From assembly GCA_032622095.1 (NCBI GenBank), contig CP136062.1:195993887-196057886 (forward strand): a DNA stretch of 64,000 bases. The letters run 5' to 3'. The notes below the pieces were generated by a model. That model was not told the DNA's origin. It saw nothing but the letters and a program-made list of their open reading frames with translations, and searched no databases. The position numbers and the translations under genes were made by a program. Source of the stretch: Siphonodentalium dalli (lineage: Eukaryota; Mollusca; Scaphopoda; Gadilida; Siphonodentaliidae). This document shows positions 31,691-44,169 of this stretch, one piece after another (positions within the stretch are counted from its first letter, which is position 1; the number at the start of each line of letters is the position of its first letter).

Positions 31691-33209
31691 ATTATATACA
31701 CTTTATAGTGTGTTTCAGAACGAAGAAAAAAAAATGAATAAAATCAACAAATTTGTAAATTTAAAAACAATTCAAACGTTGTTGTATTCCATGTCCCAGC
31801 CCGGATATATACACCAAATTTCAATAATATTCATTGAGAAACAACGGACCAAACGCCATTTAACACGCCGTATACATCTTTTATTCCGAGCTGGCCTTTT
31901 ATTCCGAGTTGGCACACGCCGATTGGGGCGAGTTAGCCCTGGGGCGAGTACGCCGATTCCGGCACCTTCTCTATTTGCAGCAGTTATACGTTTACGCTGG
32001 TTTACGCGTAATTTAATTTACAAAGTTCCCCAATTGGTATCGTAAATAGAGCGACCTTATTTGACAGAGAATGCCTCTGTTATTGATTATCAAGTTGCTA
32101 TACATTAAAAACGACAAATTCACATGCTCGTTCAAGCGCAGTAGTCTATTTTCCCCATGTTAAAGGACATCCACAAATACTAAATAACGCTGACCTACTG
32201 CCGAATGTTTTACACGACAACTGTTAACATATTTGGGCTGAATTCATCTGACGCGGTATTATTCCTCAAAATAAACAACAAAACCATCGTTACTTGGAAA
32301 TGTAGTTTGGGCTAACATTTACATAAATCCTCCACATCAATTATTCGACACACACGTCAGATGAAAAACAGACATGAAGTAAACGGCCAATTTGGCCGAA
32401 ATAATTAAATTATTGGCTCAGAATGAAACCGGCGGCCAGTTACAGTAATAAGCAAAATTAATGCACGACATCTATAAGTTATTCGGTATATGTACATCGC
32501 CGGGCCAACATTAAAATTCTCGATTTATTTAGTATGATACCTGATTTGGTATAACTGAATGCCTGCATTATGAGAGCGGTACATTATATGTAGGGCGTTT
32601 TGTCAGGATACCTGATGCAAAATATCTTCTGCATGGGCCTTTTGTGGGTAAACGTTGTCAGAATGTAATTTGACTCAATAGTGTTAAAATGACACCAAAT
32701 GTTTACCACATTGCTATAAATGTTCACTGGCGACATAATAGCTCTACTGACCCCGGCACTGTTCCAAGAAAGGCGAATTTAATATGCATAAATTCAGGGT
32801 CCTAAATTTATGCAACATTTATGCGAGATTTAAAAATATAAATGCGAGATTTATATTTTTGTATAAATGCGAATTTGGTATGTATAAATGCATGCATAAA
32901 TTCAGGGTCCTAAATTTATGCAACATTTATATTTTATAAATCTCGCTTTTCGTGCAGATCCAGTGCGCATGCGAGAAGCTCCAATGCAAATCCGGTCAGA
33001 AGAAGTTATTTTATTTACAACATTCAGATTGAAGGTAAGTAATAGAAAAGAATTTCCACTGCTGCTCCCTTCTGCGATAACACATATAACAAAACCAGGG
33101 ACGTTTTGTCACATATTTGCTCACAATACCCGTTTAACATTGCTGAAAAACATTCCCTATGCATTTTCTATGGGAAAATAGCGAAAGTAACCGGGTGAAT
33201 AGAGCGTAT
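31691..33209. other. No gene; short palindromic AT-rich patch
   Basis: No gene recognised. Near 32780-32940 the phrase TGCATAAATTCAGGGTCC with AAATTTATGCAACATTTAT occurs twice, related to the cluster at 9215. Confidence 0.4.
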
Positions 33210-33213
33210 TTAA

Positions 33214-33693
33214 AGGTACTCAACCCGTAAAGAGGGTCCCCATCTCAACAGATTCCAACAACAACAATCCGATCAGAGGGTCCTATATTACTATTTCTTT
33301 GGCTTTGGGGGTAAAAAATATTTGATTCGAGTCGAGGAACCCATCAAACAAAGCTCAGAGTTATTAGATATTGATTTTTGAAAATTCTTATGTTCTCGAG
33401 ATGAGTACCAATAACTGCCGTCAATTTGGTAACCTGCTCGAGATATTACGCCAAAATTCTATTCAAACAGACAAGGATGGATAACTCTATAATCAAGTGG
33501 GCAAAAATAACGAATTTTTGACATTCTTCTGGGCCAGAAAGAATTCCCATTAATGAAAAATAATAGATTTCTAAAATCGATATCTAACAAATCTGAGCTT
33601 TGATGGGTGACTTCCTCGACTCGAATCAAATATTTTTGACCCCCGAAGCCATTGAAATAGTAATTGAGAGGAGTTTTATCGGGTTGAGTACCT
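33214..33693. mobile_element. 480-bp MITE with TTAA target duplication
   Basis: Terminal sequence AGGTACTCAACCCG at 33214 is inverted at the right end (CGGGTTGAGTACCT, ending 33693). TTAA flanks both sides (33210-33213 and 33694-33697). The inverted arms extend imperfectly for about 130-180 bases (GATTCGAGTCGAGGAA and complement). TTAA duplications are typical of piggyBac-type transposases. No coding sequence. Confidence 0.75.
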
Positions 33694-34277
33694 TTAAAAG
33701 CTTATTTGAGCGTGAACAATATTGAACAATAAAGCTAATACGTCATCTAGTAATCCCCAATCAGTGTCGATGTATTCTGCTCATTTGCAACAATGACAGA
33801 AAGCTTTCAAATCATGACAAAAAGCCTCAGTGCCATTGCGATAACAGGTTACACATCGTGTGCGCTTGTGATGAAATAAAGCGCCAGAGCGTAGGTGTCA
33901 TGGAATCGCAATTGACTTATTTTTGGCAGGATAATCAACATCCTGACAACCGAAACCTACATAAGGTGGTGTGCGCTCTCCTCAGAGTCATTTTCTTCAA
34001 GTAGCTTGTGTTTTATGTTGTAATTAATATTATATATCATTTATATTATAAATATCCGAATACGCATGTAATTATGACAATTAAGAATTTCGTAATACAA
34101 ATGATACGAATGTAATTACGATAATTAGACATTAGTATATATAATAATTATAATTACTATAATATAATAATCATATTCATATCATTTGCAGTGCATTCTT
34201 CACAGAACCATAACACCATATACATAGTGGTGATATGATTTCGTTAGTACGCATGTAATGATGATTATTAGACATTT

Positions 34278-36437
34278 ATTACGCCACACCGTGGTGTTGC
34301 TTGGTACGCAGATTTTCATATTCTGTGGTCGATCGATAATCCACTGGGCGACTGTATTATTATGGTTATTTCGTACTGAGTATAAATCGTACCGATAGAG
34401 TCACGATAGTACAACAAAGATTAGCACATGTGTTTACGTCACCGGTGTACTTGTGGGGGCATGTTTCTATTATGAAGGTTCGCTACCCCGAAGATCCGCT
34501 ATTCCGAAGGTTCTCTATTCCGAAGGTTTTTGTTATTTTTAGGTTAATTCTATATTCTAAAGTATTGATAATAATTTGAGAGGGTTCATTATCACAAAGA
34601 TTCTTTTTACGGAGTGTACGCTCACATCCGAACTGATCCTGCGCGCATACCGATACAGATACAAGAGGAAATAACTTAACTTAGAACATTAAATGTGATT
34701 TTGTTTTGTTTTCTTGAGATTTAATGTCATTACGTGGGCCCATACTTTTGAATTCTTGGCATATAATATGAATGTTGTGGTATATTGTGGACCCTCCCGC
34801 ATTGGGACATGACACAGGTACAGTTGACTTCAGTGATGTTTTGTGTGGGTCCCAATTTGGAGTTCAATATTTTAAGGGCCAAATTTAGGATTTTATGGGC
34901 CCATACCTTTGAACGCTGGGCATATAATATGAATATTGGGGGAATGTCTCTATTCCGAAGTTTCACTATCCAGAATGTCCACTATTCCGAAATTTCTCTG
35001 AATGTTCGCTATTCCGAAGGTTCACCAATCAGAAGGTTCGTTATTCAGAAGGTTCTGTATTCCGAAGGTTTTTGTTATTTTAAGGTTAATTCTATATTCT
35101 AAAGCATTGGGAGGGTTCATTATCACGAAGATTCTTTTTATGAAAACATTAAATGTGATTTTGTTTTGTTTTCGCGGGTTTTCTTGAGTTTAATGTCATT
35201 ACGTATGACTTTATTTCTCATTAAATATTCACGCCAAGCAGCCCACACACTTGCTATGTTTCCATGCGATTTAATGTCATTACGTGTGACCTAATATCTC
35301 AATAATCTGAGGCAAGAGTACGCCTGCTAAAGGCGAATTATAACAGTGGGGCTATAACGCTCAATGAATACTGGGAACTATAACAAACTGCGAAGCAGAA
35401 TATCGCTGATTAAACGAGTATGAGATGAGCCTAACTGCAATTGTGACTTTGTTTAAAGGCCCACTTAATTTTCGAGTCATTCATTTTTGTTATAGTATAT
35501 ACGGTTTTAATAACAATTTATGCCATAAAATTTGAATAAATTACTATAATTCATCACCATTTGAAACGCAGAATCCTTCTATCTCCTAGTTTGAAACACC
35601 TTTAAAATACCGCGACAAGTCGTGCGTCGTATATCTAGCAATTAGCAACTAACATGTCCTCTTCGGCTTTCCATAGATTTCAACGTAATTTGATACTTAT
35701 GGGTATTTGTGTCCGGGAAGTGTTTTGGACGGGTCAAATCGTGAGCCCGACCTGACCTTGACGTTTAAAACTGTCAATGCAAGGTCAATTTGGGTAAAAC
35801 GGACAAATTTCGGCGAAATTTGATACCTAGGGATACTTTTGTCCGGGGAGTGTTATGAACGGGTCAAATCGTGACATCGGCGTGATCTAGACCTCCAATG
35901 TGGTCAATCAAAGGTCAAATCGGGTAAAACGGATCGATTTTCGACGAAATGTGATACCTATGGGTGCTTTTGTAGGGGGAGTGTTTTGGACGGGTCAAAT
36001 CATGACTCCGACCTTACCTTGACCTTCAAAATTGTTAATTAAAGGTCAAGTGTGGTAAAACGGACGGATTTCGACGAAATTTGATACATAGTGGTACTTT
36101 TATCCGGGTGGGGGTGTTTTGGACGGGTCAAATCATGAACCTGACCTGACCTTGACTTTCGAAATAGTCAATTGAAGGTCAAATCGCGCCTTTCGCCGGA
36201 AATCAGATGGGAAACATCCCGGACGAAGTCGGGCCCATCAGCTTGTGTAATAAAGAAGACAGTTTGAAGAAAGTAATGTATAACACGACAAACGGGAAAA
36301 CTTGAAATATAGAAGTATGCAAATTTCCCACATAAAATTTGAAAGCCAGTTTATAGAATAATTGTATTATAATTTATATTTATGGCTAATAATATGATCT
36401 TGGTGGCGTTACCATTTCTGACTATGGTTTTCTTGTT
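34278..36437 (+). repeat. 2.2 kb dispersed repeat, copy 1
   Basis: Aligned end to end with 58867-61042 (ATTACGCCAC at the start, CTATGGTTTTCTTGTT at the end), and in inverted orientation with 62575-64000. Contents: many copies of TATTCCGAAGGTTC (34480-35080), an internal ~400-base tandem duplication (TTTTGTTATTTTAAGGTTAATTC ... CATTAAATGTGATTTTG), and the Helitron-like GGACGGGTCAAATC modules (35690-36245). No long open frame. It is a composite or non-autonomous element. Confidence 0.8.
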
Positions 36438-37969
36438 TTAGTTGGGAATACGTTGAACTCGTATCAATGTGTTGCTTCAGTAAAAGCAAACACTGTATTC
36501 ATCACACCTTGATGCGGGATTGGGAGTGTCAGGGACGTGACTAGAGGGTCTTGGTTTGGGTGGGTGTCAAACTTCGAATTTCCAACTGTATCCCCCACTT
36601 TGCATGGAGCACATTTTTTCTCAACTGTAAGACTTTCCTTTTGCACATTCTTGAGCTTGAATATTCTGACTGTTACCTGAAACAGGTCTGTAACTGGTTG
36701 GAACTCCAACGATATACCCCCATATATTTGAAAGTATCTGAAATGTATGTTGTAAATATGAATGTCTTTCAACTCCGGGTGGAGTGCAAATAATTAACAG
36801 GGGTCCGGGAATATATATGATTTTAATTTATTATAGTATTTTGAGAAAATAATATGATAAATTAAAACAAAAAATTCCTGGACCCCTGCATTGCAAATTG
36901 AGTTGCCCAATATTGCCCACCCGCAATGAAGAAACTCTACCCACAATTATACCTGATTATCTTGCGTTTATTAATTATTATTTCATTATTGTCATTTCAG
37001 GTGTATGCGGGTGTGGAAGGGTCGCTTATATCAATGGAGGATTCAATGATCCCCGTGGTTTCCCTGCCATTTTCTAACACCAACACCGCAAGTTATTCAG
37101 ATGGGTGCGCTTGCATGGTGTGCCGAATTGCACCGCGGCCATTTTCTTGTTTTTCTCGGCAGTGATACTGTGACACCCTGTTGTTTCTGAAAAGTTATAA
37201 AATGCATCCATAATTGCATGTATTTGGCATTATTTTTTGCAATTAGTTGATTATAATAACTAAAGCGTCTTTTGAGAAATGATTTTGTTGTTGTTGGAAT
37301 CTGATTATACGAGGGCCACCTGATCAGATTGTCTGCCTTTAATAGGTCATGTATGCCGTTTTCGTGCCATTTATATATATTTACATACTAAGTGTTGTCA
37401 TCACTAAATCCAGCATTCTGATTGGTCGGCGCCCACGTGGCTAGTTGCAATTATTTATCGGTGAATGCGCAACAGTTCATAACAACATCGATTCGTCAGC
37501 TCATAACAACATCGATACGTCATTTGGGTTTGGATAGACGAACGCGTAATGTTTTGGGCGCATTTGGATTCGCGCAGGATTGACTTAATAAATCGTCGGG
37601 TTTCAATTGTTCCTGTTAACTTTTGTCAAGGGAGCTGTGGGATATTTTGGGCTGGTTTTGTCACGACAACAACAACCACACGGCGGAGATGTTTGTTATA
37701 GCAATTGATACGGGACATTATTCAGATTATTTCATTTTCATACACAAAATATCATGTTATTAAGAATTTTCTCGTTACACAATCAGGTTTTGAAGTTATA
37801 AATCAGCTGCTTTTGCGTGATATGGAAATTTGTTCGAATAAATGCGATATGTAAATCACAGTTGAAGCATGTTGGTCATTTGTGACCGACGTTCCATAGA
37901 ATAATGTTTATAGAGATAATACGTACCATTTTTAATACTTCAGTTTCATTTTTCACAAAATAATCACAG
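36438..37969. other. Mostly anonymous; one short secreted-peptide-like ORF
   Basis: No recognised gene apart from the weak candidate at 36926-37165. Segments near 37490-37530 repeat CATAACAACATCGAT. TATA-like and CAAT-like words occur without a linked gene. Confidence 0.35.
36926..37165 (+). CDS. Candidate short secreted peptide (hypothetical)
   Basis: A 79-residue frame from ATG 36926. The first ~28 residues look like a signal peptide: a KK start, a long hydrophobic core (LYLIILRLLIIISLLSF) and VYA before a possible cleavage site. The mature part is about 50 residues with four Cys close together (CACMVC ... SCF). The sequence TTGTCATTTCAG at 37000 is also a good splice acceptor, so this could instead be a chance frame or part of a spliced exon in another frame. 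No family recognised. Confidence 0.25.
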   Translation: MKKLYPQLYLIILRLLIIISLLSFQVYAGVEGSLISMEDSMIPVVSLPFSNTNTASYSDGCACMVCRIAPRPFSCFSRQ

Positions 37970-38525
37970 ACGCACCGTCGCATTGTAAACTGCGCACTGG
38001 AGCTTTTATCACAAGCGAACCGCTTCCCATGGAGCAGCTTATCCCCAGTGAGGATGATGGAAGGGTCCCCTTAACTATGTTCTTCGACACATTATTGTCC
38101 CCGCACTGTGTCACTTGTATCTTACTGTGTTGTACTATATAATTTATAAGACCAAGCAAATAATGCACATATATATCTTCTTATAAATAAATTATCTATT
38201 AGAAAGTGTCCAGAGATGTCTTGCCTATATGTATACTGACAATTTATTTTTATTCTTGTGGCAAAGTATTTGAGGGAGAGATTTGTTATGTTGACTAAGA
38301 TGTTAATTTAGTATGTGAAACATGTATCACGGGGGAGGTATCGAGTGGACGGAGAAAGTGTTTTCTTTATACTCAGATGAACATAATTTAAACTCCCAAT
38401 TTGGATAAACCCGACCAGGAATTATAGAACAACCATCCATATAAGCCCAGCAATATTTAGCAATAAAGTTACGATATATTACATGTAAGAGCCATGCATA
38501 TATGATAGCCATTAAGTTCCACCAC
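37970..38525. repeat. 556-bp direct duplication, first copy
   Basis: Bases 37970-38525 repeat at 39016-39571 with no difference that I can see. The second copy ends exactly at the N gap. A ~65-base piece (GGATAAACCCGACCAGGAAT...) recurs again at 38721-38784. Confidence 0.85.
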
Positions 38526-39015
38526 TGTGAACATTTGAGTAAATTATCAAACTCTCTATAGGATCCAACGTTAGTTTTGTTCGCAACTGTGGTACTGTAC
38601 CAGCGGAGACTTATCTGACGACACCATTCTCAAAAATACATTTCAGAGTCATACTTGACATATGTGCACAATTTCAACTTGCACAATTCATGAAAAGGCT
38701 AATCGTGTTAGTTAATATTTGGATAAACCCGACCAGGAATTATAGAACAACCATCCATATAAGCCCAGCAATATTTAGCAATAAACATGGACATGATAAC
38801 ATTGTTTAACATTTTTAAACAATACCACCCTATCGACATCTATTTGGCTAAACATATCATTGGCATAGATGAGTTGTTGTAGTTGTTACGTTGATGCTGG
38901 TCGGGTTTCTCCAAATTTAATACTAAAACAGAATTTTCCATAAGCTACGGTGCCTGGTTTAGGACATGAGAATTGTTTTTTATTTCACGAAATACTAATT
39001 CGTGGCCACGAAATA

Positions 39016-39571
39016 ACGCACCGTCGCATTGTAAACTGCGCACTGGAGCTTTTATCACAAGCGAACCGCTTCCCATGGAGCAGCTTATCCCCAGTGAGGA
39101 TGATGGAAGGGTCCCCTTAACTATGTTCTTCGACACATTATTGTCCCCGCACTGTGTCACTTGTATCTTACTGTGTTGTACTATATAATTTATAAGACCA
39201 AGCAAATAATGCACATATATATCTTCTTATAAATAAATTATCTATTAGAAAGTGTCCAGAGATGTCTTGCCTATATGTATACTGACAATTTATTTTTATT
39301 CTTGTGGCAAAGTATTTGAGGGAGAGATTTGTTATGTTGACTAAGATGTTAATTTAGTATGTGAAACATGTATCACGGGGGAGGTATCGAGTGGACGGAG
39401 AAAGTGTTTTCTTTATACTCAGATGAACATAATTTAAACTCCCAATTTGGATAAACCCGACCAGGAATTATAGAACAACCATCCATATAAGCCCAGCAAT
39501 ATTTAGCAATAAAGTTACGATATATTACATGTAAGAGCCATGCATATATGATAGCCATTAAGTTCCACCAC
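39016..39571. repeat. 556-bp direct duplication, second copy, cut by gap
   Basis: Identical by eye to 37970-38525 and truncated by the assembly gap at its last base. This may be a real tandem duplication or an assembly duplication at a gap edge. Confidence 0.85.
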
Positions 39572-39671
39572 NNNNNNNNNNNNNNNNNNNNNNNNNNNNN
39601 NNNNNNNNNNNNNNNNNNNNNNNNNNNNNNNNNNNNNNNNNNNNNNNNNNNNNNNNNNNNNNNNNNNNNNN
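39572..39671. other. Assembly gap (100 N)
   Basis: A run of exactly 100 Ns. Such round lengths usually mark an unsized gap. The left end of the inverted minisatellite element begins directly after it. Confidence 0.99.
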
Positions 39672-42661
39672 ATATCCCGAACATTCTCTGCATTATCCGA
39701 AAAGGTAGCAAATTGTGACTCACTCGGTTATTATACGTGTTAGTTAATTAACTGACAACTACATATTCTATTCCCAGTTGTCCAGTTCTGTATGGGGCAT
39801 GACAAATTCATTTTAAAGTATGTAATTTTGCCGAGAACCTCTTTTGTGATTTTGGCCATATTTATTGGAAGGAAATGGGCAGAACATTGAGACAGAACTG
39901 AGATGGACCATATTCTTTGGCTATTCTGATCCATTATGATAAAAGCAATGTCTACAGGATATAGTGTGGATGCCAAGATCGTAGCCAGGGAGTTACTCTG
40001 TGATCACATGTGAGGTGAATAGGTATATACAACGAGTTATTGTATGTCATGACTGTTATGAGTAGGTATACAATGAGTGACTATATGGTTATACGTGGGA
40101 TGTCCATGGTAAGATGCATCTAGGTATATAGGAGAGGTCATGGTCAGGTGTGAGGTGAATCGGTATGCATGGAGTGAATTATGGTGTATGATTGTGTATA
40201 TCCAGTAAGGGTGCATCCGGTGTGCCTGTATGGTCATTGGTGCGGTGTATGGATATAGCGACATGGTCATCTATGTGTTGATTATGTATATATGGAGTGA
40301 CTGTAAGGTCATGGGTGGGATGTACATGTGTTGTCTGTATGATCATGGATGGGTGTGTGGATAAATAGGTAGTGATTTTATGGTTATGGGTAATGTGCAT
40401 AGGCATACATGGAATGAATGTACGGTCATTATTGAATATGAATACCTGGAGTAAGCTGGGTGGACATTATCGAGCGTGTGGGTACATAGGGAGTGTCCTT
40501 GTGGTAACGGGTGGGATGTATATTTATATATATCGTGGATGTATTATCATTAGTGGGTGTATATGGCTTAGCTGTATTATCACGGATGGCCTGTATAATT
40601 ATACAGTGAATTGCTGAATTGTCATGTGTGAGGTGTATATGCAAGTATGGATTATTTGAGTGGTCGTATGTGCGTTTTTGTGTATATCTGAACGGGCTGA
40701 ATGCCCATTAGTGAGGGTTACATGTATACCTGGAGTGAATCTATGGTCTAGGGTTGCATATGTATATCGAGTGGTTATATGACTATGTGTGTCGAATAGG
40801 TATACAGGTAATGACTGTATGGTTAATGGTGAGATGAGTACATGTAGGTATACAAGTAGTGACTGTATGATCATAAATGTAATGAACATCTATACAGGGG
40901 GTGACAGGCGTATGAGTATACATGTGCCTGGTGTTCCTGTTTGGTGACTCGTGTCGGTATCGCCATGTGTAGGTTATACCAGTACACACACGTGTTGCTT
41001 TATTGTCATGGGCTATGTGTATATAGCGAGTGGCTATATGGTCATGGATGAGGTGCATATCCATACATGGAATGACTATATATACTGACATGGCTGGGGT
41101 GTATTAGTATATCTAGAGTGGCTACTCGGCTATGGTGTGACAAATAGGGATACAGGGATTGGCATGGCCACTGTTGGGGTGAATATGAATACAAGGATTG
41201 ACCATGATCGTGTATGAATGTTTTGAATAGGTACACACGGTGTGACTATATGACCATAGGTCAGGTGAAGGAGTATACCAGGTAACATGGGTGAGGGTAT
41301 GTGTATGAAGCGAGTGGCTATATGGCCATTGGTGATGTGCATATGTATACCGGAATGATTTTATGGTCACTGTTGTGGTGTTGATGTATATATTGATTGT
41401 CCATTTGACCATGCGTTTGGAGAATAGGTATAACATTATGGCCAATGGTGAGATGAATGGGTATACATGGAGTGACTATATGGTTATGGGTCATGTTTAG
41501 GAGTATACCCGGTATGCCTGCATTGTGACGCGCGTGGTTGTATGGTCATCCGTGGTCATGGGTCAGGTATATATGTATACAGTGGGTAACTATATTGTTA
41601 TGTCTGTGGTTTTATGTATATATGTAATGACTGTGTGATAATGGGTGGCTATCGCTTTCCACGATATGACATCACCTCTCTATTGATTATCATATCCTTG
41701 AGTTATTGTGGAAAGCGACAGCCACCAATGGTTCACGTGTACAACCCACCCATTACCCCAGTCACTCCATATGTACATAAACACCACACAAATGACAACA
41801 TAGTCACCCACTTTATACATGTACTAGTACACCTGATCATACAGCCATACTTGGTTATACCCGTACATACCACAAATGACGATACAGCCACGAGTCACCA
41901 GGCATGAACACCAGGTATACACCTACACCCAACCATATAGTCACTCTATGTATACATATTCACTACATTCACGATCATACAGTCACTCATTGTTCATTCA
42001 TATTCACCTCACCATGGACCATATAGCCACTACATGTATACCTATTCGCCATACCCATGACCATGGAGTCAATCCAGGTATACATATGCACATCACCAAT
42101 GGTGAGCCCTTCCAGATATACCAATATCCGCACATACGACCACTCATAAGTTCTATACTTGCCATACTCATACACGCCATCCATGATAATAAATCTACTC
42201 CCCATACAACACCAATGTTAACACATCCCCAACATATATAAATATACGTCCCACCGTTACCAACAGGGCACTCCCTATATACCCACACATCATTCATGAC
42301 CATACAATAACTCCCTGTATACCTATTATCCTCATCTATGATCATAACTTCCTGGCTACCATCTTGGCTTCCACTCTGTATCCAGTTGATACATTTTTTA
42401 TCATTATGGGCCAGAATACCCACATATCATGGTTCATCTCAGTTCAGTCACAAAGTTCTGCCCATTTCCTTTCAATAATATGGTTCTCCGCAAAATTACA
42501 TACTGCAACTTTAAAATGAATTTCATGCCCCATACAGAACTGGGACAAACATAATAGAACGTAGTTGTCAGTTAATTACATTGTAACTAACACGTACAAT
42601 AACCAAGTGAGTCACAATTTGCCACTTTTTTCGGATAACGCTGATAATAATGTTCGGGATA
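39672..42661. mobile_element. ~3 kb foldback element made of inverted minisatellite
   Basis: The left end (ATATCCCGAACATT, then GGTAGCAAATTGTGACTCAC, 39672-39725) is inverted at the right end (42590-42661). Further matching arms lie at 39755-39900 and 42440-42590. Most of the interior is a ~45-50-base degenerate repeat of the type GTATACATGGAGTGACTATATGGTCATGGGT: on the plus strand at 40020-41640, and as its complement at 41740-42330. The centre is a hairpin (GGGTGGCTATCGCTTTCCAC at 41643 against 41708-41726). Short open frames in both arms are products of the repeat. No transposase seen. Confidence 0.75.
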
Positions 42662-43660
42662 TGTTAATTTTTAACTTTCTACAAATTTGGTTACCATTTT
42701 GGAAGCCATCTTGAGCAATTTAGTCTATAAACACCGCAGTGTGACACATTTAAAATAGACCAAAACAATAAACACCTTTCAATCCAAAGATATTACATTT
42801 TACTTGAACAAATGGTCGAACCCTGAAAAGTGAATTCTTGCCGATATTTATGTCCAATATTTCTGGTGACAATAGTAAAAATTATCCATGGTGCATCAGA
42901 CATGTTAGTATGCAATGTATAGAAAACAGATTAGCCAATTGTGTACATCAACCACAACTTGTAAGCGATTACAGGACACCCTGGGCAATATTTACCATTT
43001 TCCATATTTTAGCGGCCATTTTCGCAGCCATTTTGAGCCAAGGTAAGATTTATGGTTCCAGAGATTTTGAATATTCATAGGTAATGATATGCCTCACTTA
43101 CATTACAATGTTCTTTTCATTTCTTGTTGAAATATGACTAGAATCCCAATGGTGATTTTTTGTAAAATTTTGTACTCCGTTCTGTAAAATCGATCGGAAG
43201 GGGTTAGGACCCCAATAATTGCATATTTAATTGCTCCAATGATCAGTTAATATAAAAAACACAAAATAAAATTGCATTACTCAACCAGTTCCAAACAGCA
43301 TGAATTGATCTAGAAGATATTTGTGAAAAAATGTCATATTTTCAACTTCCGGCAGCCATTTTGGCGGCCACCTTGGATGGTGAGTTTCAATTTTGGCCCA
43401 AAAAAGTGTCATTTCATTTATGTCTTAGCTTCACGAAAATATATACATTTATATACATTTTACTAGATTTTCCCGCTATAATTTTCATAAAACTGGCTCA
43501 CTTTTAGTTCTAGAAAATGGATCGTGTTGGGGGGGGGGGGGGGGTAACAAGTCTCGTTATTATCAGAAAACGACATGAATATATATTTCTTAAGTTGATC
43601 GTATCGATTTAGGGATGTATTGGTTGTGATAGTACAACGTTCCAGTGGTGTACGCACATA
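42662..43660. other. No gene; GCCATTTTGG-type repeat fragments
   Basis: Several GCCATTTT.G.CAGCCATTTTG phrases (42700, 43010, 43360) belong to dispersed repeats. A G16 homopolymer lies near 43530. Nothing coding was seen. Confidence 0.4.
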
Positions 43661-43689
43661 CACACACGTTGGACGAATGCAATCATGTC

Positions 43690-44155
43690 AATAAAAGTGA
43701 TTTTTTTACGTTTTGATGGGTGACCCGATGACCCCCTTCTTATCTTAAAACCCCAGGAAAAGTTGCTTCTTAAGTTGTGTTTTTATAATTAGTATATATC
43801 AAAGTACTTTGAGACCAAAAATTATGGATGTACGCGAAAGTGTAAACAAAAGTGAAAAAATCACGTTTTGGGGTTCAGCATGGGACCCCCTTTCTTATCT
43901 GAAAACCCCAGGAAAATCCCTTTCTTAAGTTGTGTTTTCTTAATCAGTACACTTAGGAGTATCATCAAACCAAAATTCATCGATGTACGCGGAAGTGTAA
44001 ATAGAAGTGATTTTTGGCACTTTTTGGGGTTCAGTGCTCAGCCCCTAAACCCCAGGAATGCGCAACTTAAGAAATCGGTTTTTCAGAATGTTCCATTATT
44101 GGTACCAAATTTAGGGGGTCAAACCTTTTGTACGCAAAAGTGTAAATAGAACATA
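43690..44155. repeat. ~150-bp tandem repeat, three units
   Basis: Units around 43710, 43865 and 44015 share GTGATTTTT, TTTTGGGGTTCAG, ACCCC...TCTTATCT.AAAACCCCAGGAAA, CTTAAGTTGTGTTTT and GATGTACGC.AAAGTGTAAA. Spacing of CCCCAGGAA is about 156 and 142 bases. Confidence 0.7.
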
Positions 44156-44169
44156 TGCGGGCTCCCGAA

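Noticed and set aside
38327-39723. Similar minus-strand frames in duplicate, one running through Ns
   Set aside because: They come from the 556-bp duplication and the gap, without other coding evidence.
40037-42423. Many His/Thr/Ile-rich frames on both strands
   Set aside because: All follow from the inverted minisatellite.
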